This document shows, piece by piece, positions 7,692-15,928 of a stretch of DNA of 64,000 nucleotides; positions within the stretch are counted from its first letter, which is position 1; each line of letters starts with the position of its first letter. The notes beneath the pieces were generated by a model, which saw only the letters and a list, made by a program, of their open reading frames with translations, was not told where the DNA came from and searched no databases. The stretch covers positions 4,549,228 through 4,613,227 of the forward strand of contig NZ_CP007597.1 in the NCBI RefSeq assembly GCF_000661955.1, read 5' to 3'. This DNA comes from Stenotrophomonas rhizophila. Its GTDB lineage: Bacteria; Pseudomonadota; Gammaproteobacteria; Xanthomonadales; Xanthomonadaceae. Position numbers and translations under genes: made by a program.

Positions 7692-8515
7692 GCGATGTTC
7701 GCGTGCTGGAGTTGCGTCCACGCCAGCCGCGCCGCATCGGCAATATGCGGGTGCGGGTCACTGCGTAGCTTGTCAACGATGCGGCGTCCGGCATCAACGT
7801 CCAGATTCAGCAGTGCTTCCGCGGCTTTCCAGCGGATGAAGTGAGCGGGATGCCGGGTGAGTTCCTGCAGCGGCGGCACCATCTCTGCATCACCGAAATG
7901 GGCCATGTAGTTGCAGGCATGCTGCAGCCGGGAAAGATGTTGGGAGGCCGCAGTGGCATACAGGGGGGTACCGGTGATGGAGTCGTGCCGAAGCGCGAGA
8001 TGCCGCACCATCGTCTGCCGGGTTACCACCAACGAAATGTAGGGCGTGTCGGACCAGGTAAGTACATGGTCTCGCGCACCATCAATGAAAAGGGCTTGTC
8101 CACGGCGCAGTACCCGCGTGCAATGGTGCGCCACAACGGAATCCTCCATAGGAACGTCCTGTGCTTCGTCGGAGCTGCGGAAAAATTCTATATGCACGCT
8201 GCAGTCGCTCAAAAGAGCGAAAATCATGTCCTGCGGAACACTGGATACTTCAGGTGGTCGCGAGCGGCCACCGACTTCAATACCCAGAGCGACCGAATAG
8301 CCATTCTCTTCGAATACTTGGAGCGTGTTGCCGACGCCACCAAGTGCTCGACGGCGGGCGTGCTGCTCGCGGAAATAAGCATTAAAGAATCCGCTACAGG
8401 CATTACCCGCGGCAATAGACTCGGTCAGCGGCAGTAGAGATCGCAGCTTTCCGGCTGCATTTTCAATACAGGACAGCCCATTCCGGAGCGTGTCCAGATC
8501 AGCCTCGTGACACAT
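7682..8515 (-). CDS. HEAT-repeat protein B with central beta-rich (cupin-like) region
   Basis: 277 residues from the MCHEAD start at 8515, preferred over an upstream ATG at 8539 because GAAGGG lies just before it. The N-terminal ~60 residues are helical with a Cys-containing segment; the middle has beta strands with many His (for example AHHCTRVLRRG and VRHLALRHD); the last ~70 residues hold HEAT-like helical pairs (HFIRWKAAEALL, then a repeat starting SDPHPHI). The C-terminal half aligns with the HEAT protein at 1783-2700. The cupin-like gene overlaps its end. It probably works with that enzyme on the peptide encoded 75 bases upstream; this is inferred from order and duplication. Confidence 0.72.
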   Translation of the reverse strand: MCHEADLDTLRNGLSCIENAAGKLRSLLPLTESIAAGNACSGFFNAYFREQHARRRALGGVGNTLQVFEENGYSVALGIEVGGRSRPPEVSSVPQDMIFALLSDCSVHIEFFRSSDEAQDVPMEDSVVAHHCTRVLRRGQALFIDGARDHVLTWSDTPYISLVVTRQTMVRHLALRHDSITGTPLYATAASQHLSRLQHACNYMAHFGDAEMVPPLQELTRHPAHFIRWKAAEALLNLDVDAGRRIVDKLRSDPHPHIADAARLAWTQLQHANIACH

Positions 8516-8550
8516 GTTGAGCCCTTCAGAGTGGTACATCTGTTTTCAAG

Positions 8551-8582
8551 ACGCATTGCATGACAGACGCCATACAATGCGT
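8551..8582. promoter_or_regulatory. Hairpin between peptide gene B and its HEAT gene
   Basis: ACGCATTG (8551-8558) and CAATGCGT (8575-8582) form a perfect 8-bp stem with a 16-base loop in the 75-base gap after the small gene. No T-run follows. It takes the same place as the hairpin after peptide gene A, although the sequence differs, which suggests a shared job such as attenuation or message processing. Confidence 0.45.
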
Positions 8583-8590
8583 TACGCCCG

Positions 8591-8722
8591 TCAGTGCAGA
8601 TCGCCGGAGTAGACGATCAGTTCAATGGCGACGATGGCGACAAAGACAGGAGCTACGGCCTGCGGTTCGCCAAATCCAGCGGGGGCAATTGCGACCGCAA
8701 GTGCGGGAAGCGAGAACTTCAT
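8591..8722 (-). CDS. Small peptide B, candidate precursor peptide (43 aa)
   Basis: Codes for 43 residues beginning MKFSLPALAVAIAPAG and ending in YSGDLH. A near-perfect AAGGAG site lies seven bases before the ATG, stronger than most in the window. The peptide is very hydrophobic (Ala, Val, Ile, Pro), has no cysteine, and carries a single polar break (GFGEPQ, residues 16-21). It is the first gene of the block and stands before a HEAT gene exactly as peptide A does. It resembles peptide A in size and place but not in sequence. It may be a precursor of a modified hydrophobic peptide; a small membrane peptide is the alternative. Confidence 0.58.
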   Translation of the reverse strand: MKFSLPALAVAIAPAGFGEPQAVAPVFVAIVAIELIVYSGDLH

Positions 8723-9055
8723 GTCAGAACTCCTTGCATGTTGGCTGAGAGTTGCGCGCATCTTCCTAGGCGCGATCTGAGACTAGCACTCACTTCGCGG
8801 AATCAGCGGAGCAGAAGCTTTCAAGTTTCTGATCCGTGACACACTCGAGATTCTTTCTGTGTGTTGTTTTGCGTTGTCTCGTGCATTTTCTTAAGTGCAT
8901 GGCAGCGCCTGATATATTTTTTGCGTTGTTGGCGCTTGAATGCACGGACAGGGCGCTCGTCGCGATCTTTTTTCCCTGGCCGGGTTTCGCATACACAGCC
9001 TTAAAATGAGTATTAAGTGATTAGCCCTGTCTATCTCGATGTCGACCGCTCGGCA
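8723..9055. other. Gene-free leader of the peptide cluster with a hairpin at 8895-8945
   Basis: 333 bases without a gene, more A+T-rich than the flanks; it must hold the promoter of the cluster, but no convincing -35/-10 pair was found. A composite stem stands out: GTGCAT (8895-8900) pairs with ATGCAC (8940-8945), and AGCGCC (8904-8909) with GGCGCT (8931-8936). The loop between them holds a T-rich run. It may be the terminator of the radical SAM gene or an operator. Confidence 0.4.
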
Positions 9056-10147
9056 TCAGAACAAATTGCCCTGCGGCGAATCCACCCGCGGCGGCAACGG
9101 TCGCACGAACTTGTCGCAGTCCAGCTTCGGCCAATGGCTGTTCTGCGCGTCGAACCCCAAGCGCCTGCGTGCGAGTTTGAACCGGCTCGACAGCAGATCG
9201 GCGTACACGCCTTCGCCGCGCATGCGGCTGCCGAACTCGCTGTTGTAGTCCTTGCCGCCGCGCAGCTGGTTGATGGTGCTCATCACGTGCGCGGCGCGAT
9301 CGGGGTGATGGGTATCCAGCCAGTCGCGGAACAACGGGGCCACCTCCAGCGGCAGGCGCAGCAGCACGTAACCGGCGGTGGAGGCGCCGGCATCGCGCGC
9401 GGCTTCCAGTACCGCTTCCAGTTCGGCGTCGTTGATCCACGGGATCACCGGGGCCACCATCACCCCGACCGGGATACCGGCGTCGTGCAGGCGACGCATT
9501 GCCCGCAGCCGCGCGTGCGGTGCCGAGGCGCGCGGTTCCAGCTTCGCCGACAGGTGCGGGTCCAGCGAGGTCACCGAGAAGTGCACGCTTACCAGATTCT
9601 GTTCGGCCAGCGGGGCCAACAGATCGATGTCGCGTTCGACCAGGGCGTTCTTGGTGATCAGCGAAAACGGGTGCCGCGTTTCCAGCATCACTTCGATCAG
9701 CTGGCGGGTGAGTTTCAGCTTGCGCTCGATCGGCTGGTAGGCGTCGGTGTTGATGCCCAGGGCGATCGGCTGCGGCACGTAGCCGGGGCGCGAGAACTCC
9801 TTGCGCAGCAGCTGCGGTGCGTTGGTCTTGGCGAACAGTTTGGTTTCAAAGTCCAACCCGGGCGACAGGTTGAGGTAGGCATGCGACGGTCGGGCGAAGC
9901 AGTACGAGCAGCCGTGTTCGCAGCCGCGGTACGGGTTCACCGATTGGCTGAACCCCACGTCCGGCGACTTGTTGCGGCTGATGATGCTGCGCGCGGTCTC
10001 GGCCCGCACTTCGGTGCGCAGGCGCGGCGCGAGAAACTCCTCGCTCTCCTCGGCGTCCCAGCCATCGTGCACGGCTTCGCTGACAGTGACCTCGAAGCGG
10101 CCCGCCAGGTGCGTGGTGGAGCCTCGGCCTTTGATCGCGATACCCAT
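9056..10147 (-). CDS. PA0069-type radical SAM protein
   Basis: 363 residues. The CxxxCxxC cluster motif is visible as CEHGCSYC in a YRGCEHGCSYCFARP context (about residues 72-86), typical of the SplB-like/PA0069 radical SAM proteins, which bind a 4Fe-4S cluster and cleave S-adenosylmethionine. The N-terminal GIAIKGRGS stretch is also characteristic. The substrate of this family is not established. It lies upstream of the peptide cluster in the same direction, but 333 bases separate them and the gene is common in the family, so I treat it as housekeeping and not part of the peptide system. Confidence 0.88.
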   Translation of the reverse strand: MGIAIKGRGSTTHLAGRFEVTVSEAVHDGWDAEESEEFLAPRLRTEVRAETARSIISRNKSPDVGFSQSVNPYRGCEHGCSYCFARPSHAYLNLSPGLDFETKLFAKTNAPQLLRKEFSRPGYVPQPIALGINTDAYQPIERKLKLTRQLIEVMLETRHPFSLITKNALVERDIDLLAPLAEQNLVSVHFSVTSLDPHLSAKLEPRASAPHARLRAMRRLHDAGIPVGVMVAPVIPWINDAELEAVLEAARDAGASTAGYVLLRLPLEVAPLFRDWLDTHHPDRAAHVMSTINQLRGGKDYNSEFGSRMRGEGVYADLLSSRFKLARRRLGFDAQNSHWPKLDCDKFVRPLPPRVDSPQGNLF

Positions 10148-10225
10148 CGGCCGAGGCTATCGCCGGGGTGTCGCAGTGGCTGCGACGGGAGGGTGGGGAA
10201 GCATGCGCGGTAACCCATCAATCGG

Positions 10226-10245
10226 GGTTAGTAGTATTGCTAACC
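10226..10245. promoter_or_regulatory. Inverted repeat in the gap before pdxJ's end
   Basis: GGTTAG and CTAACC face each other across 8 bases in the 231-base gap between the radical SAM gene and pdxJ. The gap lies upstream of the radical SAM gene, so the site could be an operator for it. Nothing else was recognised there. Confidence 0.3.
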
Positions 10246-10378
10246 ACAGACCTGTGTCAACCGGGAAAGGCTTGCCACCATTGGGTTCTGACCGAAATCG
10301 GCGGAATTGGTCCCCATACTTGTCCACAGGCCAGAATCGGACATCGCCGCTGGCCTGGAACCGGCCATCGCGGGGCCA

Positions 10379-11128
10379 TCAGGGGGCCAATTGCGCCAAG
10401 TAGCCCTTCACCGTGGCATCCAGTCCGGCGTACAGGGCCTCGCTGATCAGCGCGTGTCCGATTGAGACTTCCAGGACGTCCGGCACCGCGGCCAAGAAGG
10501 CGCGCAGGTTGTCCTGCGATAGGTCGTGGCCGGCATTCACGCCCAATCCAGCGGCCTGCGCGCGGCGGGCGGCGTCGGCGAACAGAGCCAACATGGCCCC
10601 GGCATCGCCGGCCGCATGCGCTTCGGCGTAAGGGCCGGTATAGAGCTCGATGCGATCGGCACCGATCGCCGCGGCCTGGGCGATGTCCGGGTTGCCGGCA
10701 TCCACGAACAGGCTGACCCGGCAGCCATACGCCTTCAGTTCGGCGATCAGCGGCCGCAGCCGCTCCGCATCGCGGCCGAAGTCGAAGCCGTGGTCGGAGG
10801 TGAGCTGCCCGTCCCCATCGGGCACCAGAGTGGCCTGCGCCGGGCGGGTCTGTGCGCACAGCGGCAGCAGCCCCGGGTAGCCCTCGCGCGGCGGCGCGAA
10901 CGGGTTGCCCTCGATGTTGAATTCCACGCCACGTGCCGTGGTCAACGCCGACAGTGCCAGCACGTCCTCGGCATGGATGTGGCGGCGGTCCGGGCGCGGG
11001 TGCACGGTGATGCCATGCGCGCCGGCTTCCAGGCACGCACGGGCGGCCTGCAGCACGTCGGGGTCGGTACCGCCGCGCGAGTTGCGCAGGACGGCGATCT
11101 TGTTGACGTTGACGCTGAGCTGGGTCAT
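10379..11128 (-). CDS. pdxJ: Pyridoxine 5'-phosphate synthase
   Basis: 249 residues, close to the usual ~240. PdxJ condenses 1-deoxy-D-xylulose 5-phosphate with 3-amino-2-oxopropyl phosphate to give pyridoxine 5'-phosphate, the last ring-forming step of vitamin B6 synthesis. The TIM-barrel motifs are clear: the N-terminal LSVNVNKIA strand, the [12 protein letters not shown] phosphate-binding segment, FNIEGNP, and the ELYTGPYA loop. It begins four bases after the stop of a small membrane-protein gene. A pdxJ gene near tonB-exb is familiar in Xanthomonas. Confidence 0.96.
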   Translation of the reverse strand: MTQLSVNVNKIAVLRNSRGGTDPDVLQAARACLEAGAHGITVHPRPDRRHIHAEDVLALSALTTARGVEFNIEGNPFAPPREGYPGLLPLCAQTRPAQATLVPDGDGQLTSDHGFDFGRDAERLRPLIAELKAYGCRVSLFVDAGNPDIAQAAAIGADRIELYTGPYAEAHAAGDAGAMLALFADAARRAQAAGLGVNAGHDLSQDNLRAFLAAVPDVLEVSIGHALISEALYAGLDATVKGYLAQLAP

Positions 11129-11132
11129 GGCA

Positions 11133-11393
11133 CTACGGTGTGTCGGAGTCTTCTTCGGGCTGGCGACGGGCCTGGGCCTGTTCGCGCAGCCGGCGCAGTT
11201 CGGTGGGGTCGATCACGCTGGAAATGTCGCGCTGCAGGGTGCCGAAGCGCGCCACGTACAGCCCGCGTACCCACATCAGCAGGAACACCAGCGTACCGAG
11301 CAGCGCGAGCAGCATCAGCGACATCTGGGGCACCTTCAGCGCCAGGGCAAAGCAGCCCAGCGCCAGTAGCAGGAACAGCCAATGCATCGTCAT
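11133..11393 (-). CDS. Small two-helix membrane protein
   Basis: 86 residues from the ATG at 11393, preceded by GGGGAG; an ATG two codons later is equally possible. Two hydrophobic segments (about residues 3-18 and 22-40) are followed by a soluble, charged tail rich in Arg, Glu and Gln. The stop lies four bases before pdxJ, so the two are probably co-transcribed. No function can be assigned. Confidence 0.7.
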   Translation of the reverse strand: MTMHWLFLLLALGCFALALKVPQMSLMLLALLGTLVFLLMWVRGLYVARFGTLQRDISSVIDPTELRRLREQAQARRQPEEDSDTP

Positions 11394-11451
11394 TCTCCCC
11401 GTTGACCGCGCCAGTGTAGCGCCGCCGGCCGGTGCGGTTCCACGTGCGCGG

Positions 11452-12912
11452 TCACAACAGCGGTGAGGCCAGCCGCGCGAATGCTTCCGGTACCCGGTGC
11501 CGCCAGAGGGAGCGGCGGCGGTCGTTGTGCACGCGCACCGAGGCATCGAACTCGGCAGCCAGGATGCGCTCCAGCGCGGCCACCCGGTCTTCGTCCACCA
11601 GCATCATCGACAGCTCGAAGTTGAGCCGGAAGCTGCGGTGGTCGAAGTTGGCGCTGCCCACGATGCAGACGTCGTGGTCGGCAATGAACGCCTTGGTGTG
11701 CAGCATGCGCGGGCCGTACTCGTAGATCTTCACCCCGGCCTGCAGCAGTTCGTCGAAGTAGGAGCGCGCTGCCTGGGTGACGAACCAGGAATCGCTCATC
11801 TTCGGCACCAGCAGGCGCACGTCCAGGCCACCGAGTGCGGCCGAGGTCAGCGCCATCCGCGCGGCCTCGCCGGGCACGAAGTAGGGCGTCACCAGCCAGA
11901 CCCGTTCGCGCGCTTCGTGGATGGCGGCAACCTGCAGTCGGTGGATGGTCTCCCAGGCCGAGTCGGGGCCGGACACCAGCACCTGCGCATCGATACGGCC
12001 GTCGGCGCGGCTGGGCATGTCGTTGGGCCACAGCTGGGCGATGGCGAAGCGCTCGGGCGGCTGGGCGGTGGCGTAGATCCAGTCTTCGATGAAGACCAGC
12101 TGCAGGCTGCGCACCACATGGCCGGTCAGGCGCATGTGCAGGTCGCGGTAGGCATCGGGGCGGCGGCGTTCGTCTTCCTCGTCGGTGATGTTGATCCCGC
12201 CGGTAAAGGCGGTGCGCCCATCGATCACCACCAGCTTGCGGTGGGTGCGCATGTTCAACCAGGGGCGCTTGAACGGCTTGAGCAGCTGCCGCGGATGGAA
12301 CCACGCCACCTCCCCACCCGCGTCCAGCAGCGGCTGCAGGAAGCGCGTGCGGATGGCCGAGGACCCCACCGCATCCAGCAGGAGGCGTACCCGCACACCG
12401 TCGCGGGCGCGCTCGACCAGCGCATCGCGCAGCGCGGTGCCGGCATGGTCGGGGTTGAAGATGTAGTACTCCACGTGCACGTGGTCGCGGGCCTGCGCGA
12501 TGGCGGCCAGCAGCGCGGTGTAGGTGGCCCCGCCATCCACCAGCCATTCGACCTCGGTGGCCGAGGTGGGCGCCAGGCCGGTGGTGGCTTGGGCGATCTT
12601 GGCCAGTTCGGTGCAGTCCGCGTCGGGCGGGCACACGCTGCTGTAGTGCTCCATGCCCGAGCGCGCGCGACCGCGGCGCAGGCGCTGCCGCTTCACCTTC
12701 TGCGGGCCCAGCAGGTAATAGATGAACAACCCCAGGTAGGGCAGGGCGGCCAGCGACAGGATCCAGCTCAACGTGGCAACCGGCTCGCGTTTCTGCAGCA
12801 TGATCCAGCCGGTCAGCCACAGCAGGTAGAGGATGTAGGCCGCCACCAGCAGGGGACGGAGGTGCGGGATGGCGTCGAGCCAGGCCGCAAGGGCAGGGTA
12901 GGTGGCGAGCAT
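11452..12912 (-). CDS. cls: Cardiolipin synthase
   Basis: 486 residues from the ATG at 12912; an ATG at 12939 is the alternative and neither has a strong ribosome site. Two N-terminal membrane segments precede two phospholipase-D (HKD) motifs, HRKLVVID near residue 224 and HTKAFIADHD near 405, the pair that forms the active site. The enzyme joins two phosphatidylglycerol molecules (or uses another phosphatidyl donor) to make cardiolipin at the inner membrane. Length and layout match the ClsA-type bacterial enzyme. Confidence 0.93.
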   Translation of the reverse strand: MLATYPALAAWLDAIPHLRPLLVAAYILYLLWLTGWIMLQKREPVATLSWILSLAALPYLGLFIYYLLGPQKVKRQRLRRGRARSGMEHYSSVCPPDADCTELAKIAQATTGLAPTSATEVEWLVDGGATYTALLAAIAQARDHVHVEYYIFNPDHAGTALRDALVERARDGVRVRLLLDAVGSSAIRTRFLQPLLDAGGEVAWFHPRQLLKPFKRPWLNMRTHRKLVVIDGRTAFTGGINITDEEDERRRPDAYRDLHMRLTGHVVRSLQLVFIEDWIYATAQPPERFAIAQLWPNDMPSRADGRIDAQVLVSGPDSAWETIHRLQVAAIHEARERVWLVTPYFVPGEAARMALTSAALGGLDVRLLVPKMSDSWFVTQAARSYFDELLQAGVKIYEYGPRMLHTKAFIADHDVCIVGSANFDHRSFRLNFELSMMLVDEDRVAALERILAAEFDASVRVHNDRRRSLWRHRVPEAFARLASPLL

Positions 12913-13458
12913 GGGCGGATGATAGCGGGCCGCGTGCATTGCGCGCGTACCCGGCGCCGCGGTCGGCACCGACCCATAAAAAAGGTTCTTCTCCCAACGG
13001 AGGGGAGCGTCTTTTTGCAAGGGCCGTCGCAGAGTGAGCACGACGGTGCGCGGGTGGCCGGGTGTGCAGGCGCCGTTCGGATCGGCTGGCGTCCCCGATC
13101 AGGCCGGTCGCGAGCGTGAGGGCCCCGTAACGGCCGGTAGGCCCCTGGTGCAAATGTCCCCCGGCCGCGGGGCGGCCTCCTCCTTTATTTTGCCCAGAGG
13201 CCTACCGGCCGCTACGGGGCTCGGCTTGCGGCAAGCAGGGGGAAGCCAGCTTTTCTGGCGCTGGTCGGTGGGTCGGGTGCTGGGGCTCCATGCCCTTGGA
13301 GGCGAGATAAAGGAGGAGGTGGCGGCCGCAGGCCGACGCCGGAGGACATTCGCCGGAAAGGGCATGGGGCCCCAGCGCCTGACCCGCCGACGGCCGCGCC
13401 TGGAGAGCGTCAAGGCACGTTTCTGCTTTCCCCGCATATGGGCGAAGAACCAAAAAAA
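12913..13458. other. Gene-free stretch between cls and exbD2
   Basis: About 550 bases with no credible gene; open frames here are G+C artefacts. Near 12978-13016 a short stem (CTCCC/GGGAG) is flanked by A-run and T-run, so it could act as a terminator in either direction. From 13123 to 13395 the DNA is filled with large imperfect palindromes (listed separately). Confidence 0.6.
13123..13395. repeat. Nested long inverted repeats
   Basis: Arm 13123-13143 pairs with 13199-13219 (21 bases, one mismatch). Arm 13263-13297 pairs imperfectly with 13358-13395 over about 35 bases. In addition, the segment CTCCTCCTTTA around 13177-13187 is inverted at 13308-13319. The whole block therefore looks like two palindromic modules in opposite orientation. 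It resembles a compound REP-type or other non-autonomous palindromic element. Confidence 0.6.
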
Positions 13459-13480
13459 ACGCCCCTGTCTCCAGGGGCGT
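13459..13480 (-). terminator. Rho-independent terminator of the tonB-exb operon
   Basis: ACGCCCCTG (13459-13467) and CAGGGGCGT (13472-13480) form a 9-bp stem with a 4-base loop. On the minus strand the stem is followed by a run of T (A's at 13452-13459 on the plus strand), 33 bases after the exbD2 stop. It reads as a strong intrinsic terminator for the leftward operon. Confidence 0.9.
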
Positions 13481-13512
13481 TTTCCAGTCGCGTCATGACT
13501 GCGTCGTGCGAT

Positions 13513-13926
13513 TTACTGCTGTACGAAGCCGATCTTCTTCATCTGAGCGTTCTTCGCGGCGGCCAAGACCTTGGCCATCACGTCGTACTCAGAGTCCGGG
13601 CTGGCGTCGATGCGCAGTTCCGGCTGGTTCGTCGGGTCCTTCTGGACCTCCTGTTCCATACGCTGCTGCAGCTCGCCGGTTGCCACCGGGCTGTTGTTCC
13701 ACGAGACCTGGTTGCTGGCGTCGATCTTGAGTTCGATCGGCGGCGGCGGCTCGACCAGCTGCGGCGGTGGGTTGAGCACGCGCTGCGGCAGGTCCACGGC
13801 GATCGGGTACGTCATGATCGGCGCGGTGACGATGAAGATGATCAGCAGCACCAGCATCACGTCCACGAGGGGCGTGACGTTGATGTCGGCCATGGGGCCT
13901 TTGTTACCACCAGTACTGAACGCCAT
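13513..13926 (-). CDS. exbD2: ExbD-type biopolymer transport protein (second copy)
   Basis: 137 residues with one N-terminal membrane helix ([16 protein letters not shown], about 22-37) bearing the family's essential aspartate, and a periplasmic domain. ExbD works with ExbB to turn the proton gradient into movement of TonB. The first ~25 residues are almost identical to the upstream ExbD1 ([20 protein letters not shown]), but the periplasmic domains differ. It starts three bases after the exbD1 stop. A tonB-exbB-exbD1-exbD2 order is the known Xanthomonas arrangement, where exbD2 is dispensable for iron uptake but affects plant interaction. Confidence 0.92.
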   Translation of the reverse strand: MAFSTGGNKGPMADINVTPLVDVMLVLLIIFIVTAPIMTYPIAVDLPQRVLNPPPQLVEPPPPIELKIDASNQVSWNNSPVATGELQQRMEQEVQKDPTNQPELRIDASPDSEYDVMAKVLAAAKNAQMKKIGFVQQ

Positions 13927-13929
13927 GGC

Positions 13930-14355
13930 TTACTGCCCCTTCTCTTTGGTGGCAACGAAGCCAACGTCGAGCATGCCCTGCTCCTGCGCAATCTTGGTCA
14001 TCTCGTTGATGACACGCATCTTGGTGGTGCGGTCACCACGCAGATTGAGCGGGGGCTGCGGGGTCTGCTGGGCGGCGGTCGACAAGCGCGACTCGAGCGT
14101 CTGCTTGTTGATTTCCTCGTCGTTCCAGTAGATCGAGCCGTCTTCCTTGACTGCCAGGGTGATTGGGCCCGAACGCTTCTCAGCGTCTTCCGGGTTCTGC
14201 ACCAGGTTGGCCTCCGGCAGATCCACCTTGACCTTGTGGGACATCAGGGGCGCCGTGATGATGAAGATGATCAGCAGCACCAGCATCACGTCCACGAGGG
14301 GCGTAACGTTGATGTCGGCCATGGGGCCGCCGCTGTTACCACTACTGAAAGCCAT
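13930..14355 (-). CDS. exbD1: ExbD-type biopolymer transport protein (first copy)
   Basis: 141 residues with the same single-helix layout as its neighbour: short cytoplasmic start, membrane helix with the conserved aspartate ([10 protein letters not shown]), then a periplasmic domain of ~95 residues. It lies 57 bases after exbB and three bases before exbD2. With ExbB it forms the proton-driven motor that energises TonB-dependent outer-membrane uptake of siderophores, vitamin B12 and plant-derived sugars. Confidence 0.94.
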   Translation of the reverse strand: MAFSSGNSGGPMADINVTPLVDVMLVLLIIFIITAPLMSHKVKVDLPEANLVQNPEDAEKRSGPITLAVKEDGSIYWNDEEINKQTLESRLSTAAQQTPQPPLNLRGDRTTKMRVINEMTKIAQEQGMLDVGFVATKEKGQ

Positions 14356-14412
14356 AACGGGCTCCGTCTAGATCGTGTTGACTACGTTCTCGCCAGGTAA
14401 AGCGCGTCGCAA

Positions 14413-15174
14413 TTAGCGAACGCGCGAACCGGTGGCGAAGAAGTCGTGCAGGTCGTGAGCGAACGTATCGAACTTGCTGATCGTGGCGCTGTTGATCTTG
14501 CTGAAGAAGTTGAAGGCGAACACGGCCGGGATAGCCACGAACAGACCGATGGCGGTCATGATCAGTGCTTCACCCACCGGGCCTGCAACGGCGTCGATCG
14601 AGGCGGAACCGGTGGCACCGATCTTGATCAGCGCGCCGTAGATGCCCCACACGGTACCCAGCAGACCGACGAACGGAGCGGTTGCACCGACGGTGGCCAG
14701 CAGGGTCATGCCCGACTGCAGGTTGTTGCTTTCGCGGGTCACGGCCTGACGCAGGGCGCGATCGACGAACTCCGAACGGCTCAGGTTCTCACCCAGGCCA
14801 CCGGTTGCGCCGCCTTCGGCACGCTGGTGGTGGGCAGCTGCCTGGGCAGCGTCCAGAGCGATCTTCGAGAAGGGCTCGGAAGCCGGCTGCTCTTCCATCG
14901 CACGGATGGCGTCCTGGGCGTTCGGGGTATCCCAGAACAGGCTCACGACCTTGTCGGCAGCGCTCTTCAGGCGGGTAGCACGGAAGATGTTGATGACGGT
15001 CCAGTACCAGGACATGGCCGACATGATGATCAGGGTCAGCAGCACGACCCAGGAGACGGCGAAATCACCCGGCTTGGTGGTCATTTCGTGGATCAGATGC
15101 TCGAAGCCCATCTGCGAGAGGGCATTCGACGGGTTGCCCCCGGCAGCAGCGGCGATGAAGAGTTCCTGCAGCAT
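14413..15174 (-). CDS. exbB: ExbB/TolQ-family proton channel protein
   Basis: 253 residues of the MotA/TolQ/ExbB family. One membrane helix near residues 38-60 is followed by a large cytoplasmic part and two helices in the C-terminal half (VGATAPFVGLLGTVWG and the PVGEALIMTAIGLFVAIPAV segment), the latter carrying the hallmark Gly/Pro residues. It builds the pentameric ring around ExbD. It lies between tonB and exbD1, so the subunits are made together. Confidence 0.94.
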   Translation of the reverse strand: MLQELFIAAAAGGNPSNALSQMGFEHLIHEMTTKPGDFAVSWVVLLTLIIMSAMSWYWTVINIFRATRLKSAADKVVSLFWDTPNAQDAIRAMEEQPASEPFSKIALDAAQAAAHHQRAEGGATGGLGENLSRSEFVDRALRQAVTRESNNLQSGMTLLATVGATAPFVGLLGTVWGIYGALIKIGATGSASIDAVAGPVGEALIMTAIGLFVAIPAVFAFNFFSKINSATISKFDTFAHDLHDFFATGSRVR

Positions 15175-15259
15175 GACGCTTACCTTTGTTGTGTGTGGTG
15201 ATGAATGGTGTAGCTGTAAACGACCGACGGAGCGGTGGCCGGCGGGCCACCGGCGACCA

Positions 15260-15928
15260 TCAGTTCAGCGCAAAGTTGACCGGGACGCGAACGCGACCTG
15301 CGACCTTCTTCCCGCCCGACTCCGCAGAACGGAAGCTCCACTTGCGAGCTGCGTCCATTGCGGCGCGGTCGAGGTCACGGTTACGGCTGGACCGTTCGAC
15401 CGACACATTGGTGACGTTGCCATTGGCGTCGACATCAATGATCAGGATGACTTCACCCTGGATACCTGCACGGAATGCGGCCGGCGGGTAACGCGGGGGG
15501 TTCATGTTCTTCGAGGAGATATCGACACTTGCCTCGATCGTGCTCGGCGGCGCGGGCGGCGACGGCGGGCTCGGCGGGGTGACGATGTCGTTGGCGCGCG
15601 GTTCCGGCACGTCGACCACGGGGGCCTGCGGCGGTGGCGGCACCGGCGAGGGCTTGGGCGGCGACAGGTTCTTGACCGGCGGCGGCGGGGTGTCCGTCGG
15701 CGGCGGCGGCGGCGGCGGCGGTGGGGGCGGCGGCGGAGCGTCGACCAGGGTCACCATGATGTTGCGTTCTTTCTCCGCAGCGGCCTTGGGAGCCACAGCC
15801 GGGATCAGAAGCATCATGAAGGCGGCGAGATGCAGTGCGATTACAAAAGCGATACCCACGATTCGCGGCCAGCTTAAGCCGGTGTCATCGCGTTGTTCGT
15901 ACCTGTGAACGACTAGTTGTTCCGTCAT
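15260..15928 (-). CDS. tonB: TonB energy transducer
   Basis: 222 residues from the MTEQLVV start at 15928; an ATG at 15943 is a possible alternative. One membrane helix (about 23-45) is followed by a periplasm-spanning region with an unbroken run of 13 prolines (65-77) and further Pro-rich blocks to about 130. The C-terminal TonB domain begins near NPPRYPPAAFRAG and has the usual GEVILIIDVDANG segment. It carries energy from ExbBD to outer-membrane receptors. The proline codons form a long GGC/GGN run on the plus strand, a likely site of strand-slippage. Confidence 0.95.
   Translation of the reverse strand: MTEQLVVHRYEQRDDTGLSWPRIVGIAFVIALHLAAFMMLLIPAVAPKAAAEKERNIMVTLVDAPPPPPPPPPPPPPTDTPPPPVKNLSPPKPSPVPPPPQAPVVDVPEPRANDIVTPPSPPSPPAPPSTIEASVDISSKNMNPPRYPPAAFRAGIQGEVILIIDVDANGNVTNVSVERSSRNRDLDRAAMDAARKWSFRSAESGGKKVAGRVRVPVNFALN

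Noticed and set aside
1783..8515. Cupin/HEAT proteins as lanthipeptide, lasso or thiopeptide synthetases
   Set aside because: None of the LanB/LanC/LanM, YcaO, asparagine-synthetase-like or transglutaminase-like motifs is seen.
9056..10147. Radical SAM protein as part of the peptide system
   Set aside because: It lacks a SPASM-type C-terminus as in peptide-modifying radical SAM enzymes, fits the widespread PA0069 group, and is 333 bases upstream.
11430..11450. parS-like GGTTCCACGTG near the cls end
   Set aside because: Only the left half of the palindrome is present; far from the origin cluster.
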